The notes: generated by a model not told the origin, from the letters alone. 64,000 nucleotides of DNA from Myxococcales bacterium (GCA_002728755.1 PBVT01000085.1:171488-235487); one strand, 5' to 3'; positions 1 through 9,564 are shown, numbered from the stretch's first letter. Numbers and translations are program-made.

Positions 1-287
1 GCTGGCGCGAGGGGAAGACTGATTTTATCTCCCACCCCTCCCGTGGAGTGTTTATCTACTACGCGAGCATGGTCTGCGCCCCAGTCGAGTTGATCTCCGG
101 AATTGAGCATGGCGCGCGTCAATTCGACTGTCTCTTCTGGGATCAGCCCGTTAAGGAATATGGCCATCAGCATGGCTCCGACCTGCTCGTCACTGATCGT
201 CTGGTCGGTAACGCCCGCAACGAACTGATGGAGCTCATCGGCGCTCAGACGTTGTCCATTTCGTTTCTTTCGGAGTATTTCACGCAT
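1..287 (-). CDS. deoA: Thymidine / pyrimidine-nucleoside phosphorylase, N-terminal part
   Basis: Cytoplasmic enzyme that splits thymidine or uridine with phosphate into the free base and (deoxy)ribose-1-phosphate. Only the first 95 codons are present; the gene runs off the left edge. The protein starts MREILRKKRNG and residues 79-88 read KHSTGGVGDK, the phosphate-binding signature of this family. The plus-strand open frame over the same bases is its shadow. It lies 51 bases after deoB on the same strand, so the two are probably cotranscribed; the phosphorylase makes deoxyribose-1-phosphate and DeoB converts it to the 5-phosphate. The seen part cannot separate DeoA from the broader pyrimidine-nucleoside phosphorylase (Pdp). 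No strong ribosome site precedes the ATG at 287. Confidence 0.93.
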   Translation of the reverse strand, partial: MREILRKKRNGQRLSADELHQFVAGVTDQTISDEQVGAMLMAIFLNGLIPEETVELTRAMLNSGDQLDWGADHARVVDKHSTGGVGDKISLPLAP

Positions 288-338
288 GAATAGTCGCTCG
301 ACCCGTTTTTGACGACCTGCTGCCGTAACCGCAAGTGG

Positions 339-1514
339 TCAGAGGACTTGCCGCAGGTCATTCAGGAAGGAAGTGCCAGTGGGGACACTGACTCCAAAAT
401 TGGCAGCTACGGTCTGTCCTAGATCGGCAAAGGTCTCACGGGTTCCCAGGTCCACTCCACCTTTGAAAGCACGGCTTCCACATAAAATCGGGACGTATTC
501 CCTGGTATGGTCGGTATGGGCCATATGGGTGGGATCACAACCGTGGTCTGCGCTCAAAAGAAGCAGCCCGTTATCGCCGAGGGCATCGACCAGCTCTGGG
601 ATCGCTGCATCCAATTCTAGCAGAGCTGTCGCGTAGCCAGTGGGATTACGGCGGTGGCCGTACACCATGTCGAAGTCCACCAGATTGCAGAACACAACCC
701 CATGGTCGAGAGATTTAGTCTCGGCAATGGTTTTGGCAATGCCGTCAGTATTTCCTTCTGTATGTACGTTCTGTTCGACACCTTGATGGGCAAAGATGTC
801 TGCTATTTTTCCGATACCGATCAGGGGGATACCAGCCTTGGTGAGCTCGTCACATAGGGTGGGTTGATGGGGCAGCATCGAATAATCGTGGCGATTATAC
901 GTTCGCTGAAAACTACCGGCCTCACCGATAAACGGGCGGGCGATAATGCGTGCGATTTGGTGTTTGTCACAGATGTCTCGGGCAATTTTACACGCCGCGT
1001 AGAGCTCTTCTAGAGGGATGACGTCTTCATGGGCAGCGATTTGAAAAACAGAATCCGCGCTTGTGTAGACGATCCACTTTCCGGTGCGTATATGTTCCGG
1101 GCCGAGCTCCTCAATAATGACCGTTCCGGAAGCTGCATGATTTCCGAGGATCCCGCGTCCAGTAGCCTGTACGAAGGGCTCGATGATCTCTGCCGGAAAG
1201 CCTTCAGAGAAGACAGTGAATGCAGTGAACGTCGGGACACCGGCCATCTCCCAATGACCCGTTATGGTGTCTTTGCCCGCCGACGCTTCATTCATTTTTC
1301 CGTGGGCTCCCCGCACCTCGGTCGCCGGGTCTGTTCCTTTGATGGGCGTCAGATGCCCCAACCCGAGGCGAGCCAGGTTCGGAAGATGAATACCTCCGAC
1401 TGCATCCGCCACATGAGCGATCGTGTTGCTACCTTCGTCTCCGAAGGACGGGGCGTCCGGCATAGCGCCCACGCCCACGGAATCCATAACTAATATACAG
1501 ACTTTATCGAACAA
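339..1514 (-). CDS. deoB: Phosphopentomutase
   Basis: Moves phosphate between C1 and C5 of (deoxy)ribose, feeding nucleoside sugars into central metabolism. The protein has the alkaline-phosphatase-superfamily metal sites of DeoB: DSVGVGAMPDA near the N terminus, DTITGHWEM holding the phosphorylated Thr, and LSADHGCDPTH plus HTDHTREYVP near the C terminus. I prefer the TTG at 1514 (protein LFDKVCILVMD, 391 residues), because it matches the usual DeoB N terminus and has GGGGAG eight bases upstream. An ATG at 1553 would add 13 residues but falls inside the promoter/inverted repeat. First gene of a deoB-deoA operon. Confidence 0.95.
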   Translation of the reverse strand: MFDKVCILVMDSVGVGAMPDAPSFGDEGSNTIAHVADAVGGIHLPNLARLGLGHLTPIKGTDPATEVRGAHGKMNEASAGKDTITGHWEMAGVPTFTAFTVFSEGFPAEIIEPFVQATGRGILGNHAASGTVIIEELGPEHIRTGKWIVYTSADSVFQIAAHEDVIPLEELYAACKIARDICDKHQIARIIARPFIGEAGSFQRTYNRHDYSMLPHQPTLCDELTKAGIPLIGIGKIADIFAHQGVEQNVHTEGNTDGIAKTIAETKSLDHGVVFCNLVDFDMVYGHRRNPTGYATALLELDAAIPELVDALGDNGLLLLSADHGCDPTHMAHTDHTREYVPILCGSRAFKGGVDLGTRETFADLGQTVAANFGVSVPTGTSFLNDLRQVL

Positions 1515-1528
1515 TGTTCCGACTCCCC

Positions 1529-1559
1529 GATTGCATGAATTATAGCCCATCATGCAATC
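1529..1559 (-). promoter_or_regulatory. Promoter -10 inside a perfect inverted repeat, upstream of deoB
   Basis: On the minus strand GATTGCATGA, an 11-base spacer and TCATGCAATC form a perfect 10-base inverted repeat (1529-1538 and 1550-1559). The spacer carries TATAAT (1539-1544), a consensus -10 box. The deoB ribosome site and TTG start follow within 30 bases. This is the expected layout of an operator over a promoter, so a repressor of nucleoside catabolism may act here; the regulator is not in the window. I see no convincing -35 box at 16-18 bases. Confidence 0.6.
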
Positions 1560-1617
1560 CCGAACGTACCAATCCTACCCAATAGTGTAAACCGATGCGG
1601 TTATAACCTGTAGTCAA

Positions 1618-3165
1618 TTAAAAGGATCCCAACACCCAGAGCAGCCCAATTATGGCCAAAATCATGACCAGAATGCTCAAGATAGCCATCTTTGTAGACC
1701 CCGGGCGCCCTAAAGGATCATTGGCTTCAGCTCTATCCACGATGTCCGCCAAGAGTGTCGGATCCGCCTCTCCCAATTCCCGCATGGTCTTAAGGCGCGT
1801 TTCCCGCTGAAGATGAAGCGCTACCAGGACAATCGCCAGCCAGGTCACAAGAATCCCAGCCATCATCATAAGGAGATTTCGACGACGGTTGGCGAGGTTC
1901 GTGGAGCGCAGCTGATATTCGGTGTCGTATGTGGACGTATCCGCAATAGGGTCCGGCTCCACTGGACTTACAATTCTTCGGAACAAGGTTAACGCCCGGG
2001 CCCGCTCCACCATGGTCTCACTCTCTGCCCAGGCTCCCATGGTAAGGGCAAGCTCCTCGGGAAGATTTGAGCGGGAGACGTCTTTGATGAGTCGCACTGT
2101 CGTCTCTGGTAAGGGACCATCGGGAGATGCCGTCAACCAGCTGGTTACAGAGCTGGAATCGGGCCCAGTAGCGGTCTCCGAGCAGCTGATCGCCGTGGGG
2201 CTATTTGGTGCGAACGAAAGACTGGTGCGTACTTCTACCGGGCTACCATCGGCCGGAAGCTCTATATGGCGAACCCCGATTGCGGCCTGACCGATGAAGA
2301 GGGTGCAATATAATGTCTTCGCTGTGCTTATTGGCGAACCGGGGAGTGGATATCGGTGTACAAGCAGTTCCAGATCTCGGCCATCCAGATGACCATTGAT
2401 TTGGAATGCGTTGGCATCCTGTCGTGTAAAATTAAATGTGTGGGCGTATTTTTCCCCCTCGGATTCGATCAATATTTCGGTGGATCCGGATAGAACTTCA
2501 CTCTTGATCGGTGCGCGATAGAGTCCCAGCGGAGTGGGTTTCAACTCCTGTAGATTTGAATCCCGATCACGAATGAAGACGGCATCCACCGGTATGGTTT
2601 CTACATCGATACCATCTCGATGAATCCAGATGATGAGGTGCGGGTCGGGTGCTCTTGGGTTGTAGGTGCCATGTTCCGGTATGGCGACCACTCGGAAGGG
2701 AAAGAACTCATTCTTGGAAGACTTATGTATATCGCCGGAGGCCACATTCCAGTGCTTATGTTCGCTCGTGATCGGATACGCGGGCTGTGAGTTCAGAGAA
2801 ACAAAATGTCGCCCCCAACCTTTCGCTTCGATACAAATCGAATTGGGTAGGGATCCTTTTGGTGCGGTTAATTCAAGAACCGTGCTCTCAGCAGGAATAT
2901 GTGGGTTCTGCGCTGTAGTCGTTGGTTCACAGCCGGACAACTGTATGGATTCCCCCGTCTTCGTTTGCCAGCCAAGAATACGGACAGGGTGGGTCTGGTC
3001 CGTGATCCGGTGGGGCCATTGCAGAATATGGACTTTGTACGGTGGAGGGCTCAGAGATAGGCCCAGGATGTTTGCGCCGATGAAAAAGGCGATGAGACCC
3101 GTGCATACAAGAAAAATCTTGAAGAACGATATGGAGGCGAAGCGCCTTTGTCGTGGTTCGACCAT
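1618..3165 (-). CDS. Membrane protein of unknown function
   Basis: 515 residues with no family I recognise. It has one N-terminal membrane segment (about residues 14-36), then roughly 400 residues likely outside the inner membrane, rich in beta-type sequence with few Cys, then two C-terminal membrane segments (about 440-462 and 492-514) separated by a charged loop containing TMRELGEADPTLLADIVDRA. The chain ends four residues after the last membrane segment. It follows the M23 peptidase gene by 67 bases on the same strand, so it may be cotranscribed and belong to envelope biology. GAGGG sits directly against the ATG at 3165, closer than ideal, so the start is a little uncertain. Confidence 0.8.
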   Translation of the reverse strand: MVEPRQRRFASISFFKIFLVCTGLIAFFIGANILGLSLSPPPYKVHILQWPHRITDQTHPVRILGWQTKTGESIQLSGCEPTTTAQNPHIPAESTVLELTAPKGSLPNSICIEAKGWGRHFVSLNSQPAYPITSEHKHWNVASGDIHKSSKNEFFPFRVVAIPEHGTYNPRAPDPHLIIWIHRDGIDVETIPVDAVFIRDRDSNLQELKPTPLGLYRAPIKSEVLSGSTEILIESEGEKYAHTFNFTRQDANAFQINGHLDGRDLELLVHRYPLPGSPISTAKTLYCTLFIGQAAIGVRHIELPADGSPVEVRTSLSFAPNSPTAISCSETATGPDSSSVTSWLTASPDGPLPETTVRLIKDVSRSNLPEELALTMGAWAESETMVERARALTLFRRIVSPVEPDPIADTSTYDTEYQLRSTNLANRRRNLLMMMAGILVTWLAIVLVALHLQRETRLKTMRELGEADPTLLADIVDRAEANDPLGRPGSTKMAILSILVMILAIIGLLWVLGSF

Positions 3166-3232
3166 ACCCTCAATTTGTCAGGCTATGGGCGACTCACGCA
3201 AGTCGCGGGTTCGGCTTCGTTCTCGGCGGGTT

Positions 3233-4594
3233 CTATAAACTACGATTAACCGGGGTAACAGCGGTAATCTTTTGTAGCTCATCCATTAGCTGGAGGATGG
3301 CCATATCAAACGCGTCTCGATCCTGTTTCGGGACTTGAGCGATCGCGCGGCCGTCGTACTCAAGAGGATTCAGAGTTCGGTTTCCCTTCTTCAGGGCAAA
3401 GTGGAGGTGGGGGCCTGTGGCACGACCCGTTGCTCCTACGAAACCGATGATCTGACCTTGTTTCACCTTTTGGCCCACGCGCAGACGCGAGGCGTATCGG
3501 TGGAGATGCGCGTAGTAGGTTTTGTAACCCGAGGAATGACGGACAACCACAAGGTTTCCGCTCGGTCCTCGACGACGTTTCCAGACGACTTCGCCATCGC
3601 CAACGGTCCAGACGGGTGTTCCAAGGGGTGCAGCATAATCGATAGCAAGATGTTGCTTATATTTGTGAAGCACCGGGTGGTAGCGTCGCTCCTGATAGCC
3701 AGAGCTTACCCGGGTAAACTGGAGTGGGCTACGAAGGAAATCTCGTTGTACCGAGGACCCATCCGCCTTGTAGTAGTTGGAAATATCGTTGCCGGTACCA
3801 TGGTGGAATAATTGCAGAGTGTTGAACTTACCCTGGTATTCCAATGCTTTGATCGGACCATATCGGAAGAAGCGTCCATCTACGAGCTCTTTGGTACCGA
3901 TAAAACGAACGACATCCCCCGTACGGACATCTTCATAGAAGCGCAGGTCGAAGGACAAGAGTTTGATCAGATGAGAAGCCAACTTGGGATCCTCGACACA
4001 ACGAGCCAGCGACTCATAGAGGGTCCCATCGACCAGGCATCCGATGCGCAGAGGTTGCTTTTCGATCGGCACATCGACTTTTTCTGCGAGATAGCGCGTC
4101 CCATCTTTGGATAGCTTCGCTTCGTATAGCTCAATCGGGCTTCGCTTATATTGTAATCGTAGGATCTTGCCTTCCTGGTTCAGGTCGACGCGGTACGTGT
4201 CACCAATAAGACTGCGTCGAAAATCAACCAGAGGATCGAGGGCCGCAATCACGGGTCGATACTGTTCCGGGATAATCTTCGCGTCGGCCAGTTTACGTCC
4301 AAGAATCTCCCCACTCTGGATAGAACCCTTCAGAACGCGGGCGGCAATGCGGTCGAGTTTCTTACGTTGGGGGGATTCTTCTTCTGGTTGCGTGGTTGGC
4401 GTAGTTGGTTGGTTCTCTAATGGGCTGAGGCTGCGTTCGGGTACATATTCCACAACCTCTGGTGCGGAGTCGTATACAAAGACCCAATAATTCGTTGCCA
4501 GGATTGCTCCGATGAACAACGGCATCAGAATTTTTTGACCGATCCCTTTTCTGCGGGACTTTCGGCTATTCAAATAGGAATTGCGGTACGCCAC
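3233..4594 (-). CDS. M23-family (LytM/MepM-like) peptidoglycan endopeptidase
   Basis: Zinc metallopeptidase expected to cut peptide cross-links of peptidoglycan in the periplasm. A basic N terminus is followed by one membrane anchor (residues 22-41). The middle carries a MepM-type domain (about 185-235, with TLYESLARCV and FYEDVRTGD). The C-terminal LytM domain (about 295-420) has H315 and D319 (HLAID), H363 (YAHLH) and H396/H398 (GPHLHFA), so the zinc and catalytic residues are intact. The 453-residue length fits MepM/ShyA-type enzymes rather than EnvC-like inactive activators. It is divergent from the glycosyltransferase operon. Confidence 0.92.
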   Translation of the reverse strand: MAYRNSYLNSRKSRRKGIGQKILMPLFIGAILATNYWVFVYDSAPEVVEYVPERSLSPLENQPTTPTTQPEEESPQRKKLDRIAARVLKGSIQSGEILGRKLADAKIIPEQYRPVIAALDPLVDFRRSLIGDTYRVDLNQEGKILRLQYKRSPIELYEAKLSKDGTRYLAEKVDVPIEKQPLRIGCLVDGTLYESLARCVEDPKLASHLIKLLSFDLRFYEDVRTGDVVRFIGTKELVDGRFFRYGPIKALEYQGKFNTLQLFHHGTGNDISNYYKADGSSVQRDFLRSPLQFTRVSSGYQERRYHPVLHKYKQHLAIDYAAPLGTPVWTVGDGEVVWKRRRGPSGNLVVVRHSSGYKTYYAHLHRYASRLRVGQKVKQGQIIGFVGATGRATGPHLHFALKKGNRTLNPLEYDGRAIAQVPKQDRDAFDMAILQLMDELQKITAVTPVNRSL

Positions 4595-4919
4595 GGAGCC
4601 ACCTCGTATTTGTTTCCCCCGGTCTTATCTCGCGCCATTGCACGAAGATCGCCACGACCAGGGCGAATCCTGTACCACGCGTGTAGTTACCTGGTCAACG
4701 TGATGCACCAGTATCCTTCTATTTTTAAGGCGGAATCCTAATTCTGAGCTTCGAGGTTTGGCCAGATCGGCTGGTCAAAAAGGAGGCTTTGTAAAATTGT
4801 AATCCCAACCCGAAGACCCATGGGAATCATGCATTTGTTGCAACGATACGCTGGCTCTTGGTAAGTGAACCATTCCAGATCCATGGTGCGCTGGAGAAGT
4901 GTGCCTTGCAGGGGTCCGA
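4595..4919. other. Divergent intergenic region
   Basis: 325 bases between the M23 peptidase (minus) and the polysaccharide operon (plus). It must hold promoters for both directions, but I find no clear -35/-10 pair. Observed: an A/T-rich stretch near 4785-4800, a short TTGTTGCAA palindrome around 4835-4845, and no RNA-gene-like cloverleaf. No coding signal is convincing here. Confidence 0.5.
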
Positions 4920-7430
4920 ATGAGCGAAGCGATAGTCCAAGAAAACCTGATGCCGGAGACGCAACCGATTCCTATTATGAATCGTGGTCTCCTGGAAGGC
5001 CCAGAAGTGTCGAAGCGAAAGCAGGCACCCTGGCTATATGTCCTGGTCGCTCTACTTGGTTTTGGAATATTTTTTCCGTCACTGGGCTCCTTTGGTCTCT
5101 GGGATCCATGGGAAACCCATTATGGGGAAGTGACACGAAATATTGTTGAGACCCGTGATTGGATCGCACTGAAGTGGGGTTATACAGCGACGAGGAACAC
5201 CAAGACAGACCCACATGTGAAGTGGGCACACCATAATGAAACCTGGAAGTTTATGAGTAAACCGATACTCATCTTCTGGTCGCAGGCGTTGAGTGTGAAG
5301 CTGTTCGGGTATTCGGAATGGTCCTTCCGGTTCCCTATGGCGCTCCTGGCCTGGCTGGTGATGATCACCGGCTTTCATGTGCTCCGAACCGTGACCCAGG
5401 ATAACCGTCTTGCGTTCCTGGGGTCGGTCGTCGTTGCAACCTGCCCGCAATTTTATTTTATATCGCGCCAGGCACAGACAGATATGCCCTTTGTCGGGAC
5501 GATGTCTCTGGGGATGTTTATGTTCCTATTGGCCCTGTTCAGACCCAGGGAGCGTATATCCGATCGAAGATTTGTTTGGCGGGCCATTACAACGGTTCTA
5601 CTACTCAGTCTTATGATTTTCCCGCAGGTCGCGGTGCTGGTGTCGGATGTTCCGAATGGCGGGGCTACGACCGCCTTTATTGTTGGCCTGATGGGTGGGG
5701 GCGTGATCTTGAGCATTGTGGCTCCCATCCTTACCCATTCCAAGATTCACGGTCGCTTCGAGGATAACTTCAAGGACCGATGGTATCGACAGCTCAACCT
5801 CTATCTCTTCTACGCCTTTATCGGCTTGGCGACCCTGGCGAAAGGTCTGTTGGGTTTCGCGCTCCCGGGAGCCATTATCTTTACGTTCATTCTGATTACG
5901 TGGAATTGGCGCTTGCTTATGAACGTCGCGCTCATTCGCGGTACGTTGATCTTCCTCGCCGTCGCCTCGCCCTGGTACGCAGGCATGTTCCTGGTCTACG
6001 GCAACGACTTCTTCAAACGCTTTATTATTCACGACCACATCAACCGCTTCTCGAGCGGAGTGCACCAGGTTGATACCGGACTTTTCGAGCATTTCATCAA
6101 ATGGCTCGGAATCGGCATGTTCCCCTGGTCGATCTTTATCCCGGTTGTTCTGATATCGCTGTTCACGTTGCGCCGTATCCCCAAGGACGCCGAAGGTCAG
6201 TTCAAGTTATTCCTCTTTATTTGGACCTTTGTGGCGTACATCTTGTTCACGAAGGCGAGTACGAAGTTTCACCATTATATCTTCCCGGCCCTCGTTCCCC
6301 TGGCGTTATTGGTGGGGCTATGGCTTCGAGACGTACCGAATATGTCATCCCGCGCGGTACGCCTTGCGGCGATCGTTGGTCTTGGGTTTACCGTTTCAAT
6401 GGGGTGGACCATCTATGAGGACAAGCAGGTCTTGCGAAACCTTATGACCTACAAATACGATCGCAAGCTGCCCAACAGTCTACCGGTGGATCCGGATGCG
6501 CCGGTGACATGTAAGAAGTGGGCACCAAAAGATAAAGACGGGCATACCTTCTGTCAGGACACGGATACAGCAAAAGTTACGTGGAAAGAGAGTCTCTTCT
6601 TCCACAAAACACCCCCCTTGACCCGAACCTTATTGACCACCCATTGGGGTCATTATCCGAATGTGGTCCTACGGGTTGTTATTGGGGTTTTGGCCGGGCT
6701 GTTGTTGTGGCTCATTATCGCAAATAGTGGAGTTTTGACTCTGGGCATTCGTTGGTTGGGTATAGGGCTAGTTGCGATCTCAGCTCTGCATCTGACCGTA
6801 TGGTCCCTCAATGTCTATATGCCGATGTTGTCACCATCCTGGTCGCAACGAGATATTTTCGAATCCTATTTCAAAAGTTGTGATTTGAAGGAAAACCCAC
6901 CGGGGCTCAACAACGAGTACGAACCGTTTGTTTGCAAAATAGGCTTATGCTCCATCGCGGATTGGACTGGGGCCCGGCAAAAGAGAGAGTGTACGGAAGA
7001 CATCGTGGCCTGGTTGTTTACGTGGCGAGGGGAGACCTTCTATGGAAACAACACGGCAATACCGGTTCTCAAGAAGAAGGACACCAAGACCTATCTGGCA
7101 GAAATGAATGACGGTTGTACCTTCTATGCGATTCTGGAAGACCACCAGAAGAGCGCTTTCGGACAACATCTCAAGCGGTATAGCCGGGAGTTGGGGCGTG
7201 AAGGAAAGGCACCCTTTGATAGAATTGAAGACTGGAACATTACCCTGGAGCATGGGGAGAGCCCCTTCTTTGTTTTGATGCGGGCCGAGCCTGTTCCGAA
7301 GACGCTTCGTGTACCCCTGCCTGTCGCACAGGTATTTCCAGGGACTTATTATCTACCGATGAAGTCGCCTTTTGAGATCTGTGGAGCCCGTTCAGACACC
7401 AATTCCTGTGACGCAATGGCCAAACGATGA
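4920..7430 (+). CDS. GT-C family glycosyltransferase (ArnT/PMT-like)
   Basis: Integral membrane transferase that would take a sugar from a polyprenyl-phosphate donor and add it to lipid or protein on the outer face of the inner membrane. The first outside loop carries WDPWETHYGEV, the acidic catalytic motif of the PMT_2/ArnT family, and about a dozen membrane helices follow to roughly residue 630. A C-terminal outside domain of about 200 residues contains several Cys. I chose the ATG at 4920, which has AGGGG six bases upstream; a GTG at 4899 is in frame and has GGAG too close. It heads a tightly packed operon and overlaps the next gene by four bases. Acceptor unknown. Confidence 0.85.
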   Translation: MSEAIVQENLMPETQPIPIMNRGLLEGPEVSKRKQAPWLYVLVALLGFGIFFPSLGSFGLWDPWETHYGEVTRNIVETRDWIALKWGYTATRNTKTDPHVKWAHHNETWKFMSKPILIFWSQALSVKLFGYSEWSFRFPMALLAWLVMITGFHVLRTVTQDNRLAFLGSVVVATCPQFYFISRQAQTDMPFVGTMSLGMFMFLLALFRPRERISDRRFVWRAITTVLLLSLMIFPQVAVLVSDVPNGGATTAFIVGLMGGGVILSIVAPILTHSKIHGRFEDNFKDRWYRQLNLYLFYAFIGLATLAKGLLGFALPGAIIFTFILITWNWRLLMNVALIRGTLIFLAVASPWYAGMFLVYGNDFFKRFIIHDHINRFSSGVHQVDTGLFEHFIKWLGIGMFPWSIFIPVVLISLFTLRRIPKDAEGQFKLFLFIWTFVAYILFTKASTKFHHYIFPALVPLALLVGLWLRDVPNMSSRAVRLAAIVGLGFTVSMGWTIYEDKQVLRNLMTYKYDRKLPNSLPVDPDAPVTCKKWAPKDKDGHTFCQDTDTAKVTWKESLFFHKTPPLTRTLLTTHWGHYPNVVLRVVIGVLAGLLLWLIIANSGVLTLGIRWLGIGLVAISALHLTVWSLNVYMPMLSPSWSQRDIFESYFKSCDLKENPPGLNNEYEPFVCKIGLCSIADWTGARQKRECTEDIVAWLFTWRGETFYGNNTAIPVLKKKDTKTYLAEMNDGCTFYAILEDHQKSAFGQHLKRYSRELGREGKAPFDRIEDWNITLEHGESPFFVLMRAEPVPKTLRVPLPVAQVFPGTYYLPMKSPFEICGARSDTNSCDAMAKR

Positions 7431-7801
7431 TGTTACGGCGTTGCAACAAGCGGTCCCATACCCGGGTTATTGGTATATGTTTCGGACTCGTGTTGATGCT
7501 TGCCGGTGGCTGCGGAGTGATTCGTTCACAGACGGTGATCAATAGGGCGGCTCTCCAGGAACAGGAGCTTATAGAGTCGAAGGTTCGCAACTACGCCGCC
7601 TATGAGTTTGCCCTCGGTTCAGCGTATCTGAAACGAGCTCGACTGGCGGTTGGCCATTCGGACCATGTTGGAGCTCGGCAGTTGGCACGGTTGGCCAGTG
7701 AGGCATTTAAGAAGGCGAAGGCTGTAGCGGCCGAACATAAAGCCCGCCTCAATTTCCAACCCTATCGGGTCGACTGGGATAAGCCGGTGGGGCAGAAATG
7801 A
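7427..7801 (+). CDS. Small lipoprotein, DUF4398-like
   Basis: A 124-residue protein with a lipobox (LAGGC, Cys about 29) after a basic, hydrophobic signal, so it is probably anchored in the outer membrane. The mature part is a helical stretch, YEFALGSAYLKRARLA followed by ARQLARLASEAFKKA, resembling DUF4398, a domain often found beside or within OmpA-type proteins. The ATG overlaps the upstream TGA, and the stop overlaps the OmpA gene start, so the three are translationally coupled. A helper of the OmpA-like protein is the natural guess, unproven. Confidence 0.75.
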   Translation: MMLRRCNKRSHTRVIGICFGLVLMLAGGCGVIRSQTVINRAALQEQELIESKVRNYAAYEFALGSAYLKRARLAVGHSDHVGARQLARLASEAFKKAKAVAAEHKARLNFQPYRVDWDKPVGQK

Positions 7802-8730
7802 CGGCTTATACGCGTATAGGGGCCCTGATTCTGGCGTTCGGGATACTGATTGGATGTGCGTCCTCTGGCGAATTAGAGCGTCTGGAGCGAGGGGTTCGGG
7901 TACGCCTCACGCGAGTGGAATCTCGAGCCTACTTTTGCGCTCCCCGTGCTTTAGCAGAAGGGCGTGCGGAGTTGGCCTATGCTTTGCGCCTGCGCGATTG
8001 GGGAGATAAGGGCGAGTCCGAACGTCGGCTGGTTCGTGCAAAACAGCTCCTGGATATCGCATGGGAACGCTCCACGGCGGAAGCGTGTGAGGGCGATCGT
8101 GACGACGATGGAATCGTCGACAGTATGGATATGTGTCCGGATCAAGCGGAGTCTTTCAACGAGATCAATGATACGGATGGTTGCCCGGAAACCGATAGCG
8201 ACGGGGATGGCGTCGATGATGCTATAGACCGCTGTCCGGGCATATGGGGGGCCCCTTCCAGTGGAGGCTGTCCTGCAGGTGATAGAGACGCGGATGGTGT
8301 TCCCGATGGTAGCGATGAATGTCCCGAGACAGCTGGACCCAAAGCGTACGATGGTTGCCCGTATCGTTATGTTCTGCAGGAAGATGGGCGTCTCATTACT
8401 CGACGTAAGATCCAGTTCCATCGACGGCGGGTGAAGGTGGCTCAAAAATCCTATCGGGTACTCAATGATATCGTCTCCTACCTCCGAACCCATTCCGATA
8501 TTCAGTTACGAATTGAAAGCCATACGGACAGCAATGGGGCAGCGAGCCGAAACCGCAGGTTGTCAGAACGCCGAGCGCAGGCGGTTCGCGGGTATCTGGT
8601 GCGGAAAGGGATCGCCCCCGACCGATTGCGTGCGGTTGGTTTTGGGGAGAGCCAACCCCTATACGATAATTCCACGGCATCGGGTCGTAAGAAGAATAAC
8701 AGGCTCGAGTTCGTCATATTGACGGACTGA
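7798..8730 (+). CDS. OmpA-family lipoprotein with thrombospondin type 3 repeats
   Basis: Outer-membrane-anchored peptidoglycan binder of 310 residues. The signal ends in LIGCASS (lipid-modified Cys about 20). A helical region (about 25-95) is followed by Ca2+-binding TSP3 repeats (about 98-190) with repeated D-x-D-x-D-G motifs such as DRDDDGIVDSMDMCPD and DSDGDGVDD. The C-terminal OmpA domain (about 200-308) has IESHTDSNG and LSERRAQAVRGYL, which include the Asp and Arg that hold diaminopimelate. It overlaps the DUF4398-like gene by four bases. Its helical region resembles that small lipoprotein, so the two may be related. Confidence 0.92.
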   Translation: MTAYTRIGALILAFGILIGCASSGELERLERGVRVRLTRVESRAYFCAPRALAEGRAELAYALRLRDWGDKGESERRLVRAKQLLDIAWERSTAEACEGDRDDDGIVDSMDMCPDQAESFNEINDTDGCPETDSDGDGVDDAIDRCPGIWGAPSSGGCPAGDRDADGVPDGSDECPETAGPKAYDGCPYRYVLQEDGRLITRRKIQFHRRRVKVAQKSYRVLNDIVSYLRTHSDIQLRIESHTDSNGAASRNRRLSERRAQAVRGYLVRKGIAPDRLRAVGFGESQPLYDNSTASGRKKNNRLEFVILTD

Positions 8731-8757
8731 CGGTATTCGGAAGGACGACGGCAGATC

Positions 8758-9564
8758 ATGATCTGGGTTTGGATTTGTATTGCAGCGGTAATCCAGGGCA
8801 TTACCGAATTCCTTCCGGTCTCCAGTAGCGGACACCTCCGTATTGTCAGCGAGTTGTTTTCCCCGGTCTCTCCCGACACGGGGACGGATGTAATGTTGCA
8901 TCTGGCCACCTTATTATCTGTTGTATGGGTGTTCCGAATTCAGCTGAAGAAAACCCTGACCGTACCGTCCGAGCAGGACACGGACCGGGTTCCGCCAACA
9001 CGTTTTCTTGGTTGGGTGATCCTGGCGACTGTTCCTGTTGGGGTGGTGGGAATGGTCTTTGGAGACCGTCTAGAGGCTGCCAGCACAGGTCTAGGTTTTC
9101 TCGCCGCAACCTATCTGGGTAATGCCCTCATTTTGTGGCTGGCTCATCGTGCAAGCCGACGTGAAAACCGCCTCACTCTGAAGGATTTCACCTGGTTGTT
9201 TGCGCTGTTGATCGGATTGGCACAGGCTGTCGCCGTAACCCGGGGCATAAGCCGGTCGGGCTCTACGATTACAATGGCACTTATTCTCGGATTCGAGATC
9301 GAGGCGGCAGCGTTCTTTTCATTTATGATCGCCATTCCAGCGATCCTCGGTGCTGTTGCCGTAAAGATCGGTCCTGTTGTGATGGGTTCCGAATCGCTTT
9401 CCGTAGCATTGGGCCCCATGGCTCTTGGATTTGGTTTGGCATTCATCGTTGGTGTGGGGGCATTGAAAGTGCTTCTTGCCTCTGCTAGAAGGGCAATCTG
9501 GTGGCCCTACGTTCTCTATTCCCTGGGGCTCTCAATCCTGTGTCTGGGATTGCGAGTGGGGTAA
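8758..9564 (+). CDS. uppP: Undecaprenyl-diphosphatase (BacA/UppP type)
   Basis: Integral membrane enzyme that dephosphorylates C55-PP to regenerate the lipid carrier used for peptidoglycan and surface sugars. Visible motifs are QGITEFLPVSSSGHL (the Glu-rich/SSSGH motif) and RGISRSGSTIT, corresponding to the usual PGxSRSGxT with Pro replaced by Arg. 268 residues with about eight membrane helices is the normal size. It sits 27 bases after the OmpA gene, inside the polysaccharide operon, which fits a demand for carrier lipid. Confidence 0.95.
   Translation: MIWVWICIAAVIQGITEFLPVSSSGHLRIVSELFSPVSPDTGTDVMLHLATLLSVVWVFRIQLKKTLTVPSEQDTDRVPPTRFLGWVILATVPVGVVGMVFGDRLEAASTGLGFLAATYLGNALILWLAHRASRRENRLTLKDFTWLFALLIGLAQAVAVTRGISRSGSTITMALILGFEIEAAAFFSFMIAIPAILGAVAVKIGPVVMGSESLSVALGPMALGFGLAFIVGVGALKVLLASARRAIWWPYVLYSLGLSILCLGLRVG

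Noticed and set aside
48-293. Plus-strand 81-residue open frame
   Set aside because: It lies fully over the minus-strand deoA start, whose translation gives a clear phosphorylase motif; this frame has no ribosome site or homology that I can see.
4639-4654. Sigma-54-like sequence before the M23 peptidase (minus strand TGGCGATCTTCGTGCA)
   Set aside because: GG/GC spacing is right but the remaining positions match poorly, and there is no reason to link the gene to sigma-54; chance match is likely.
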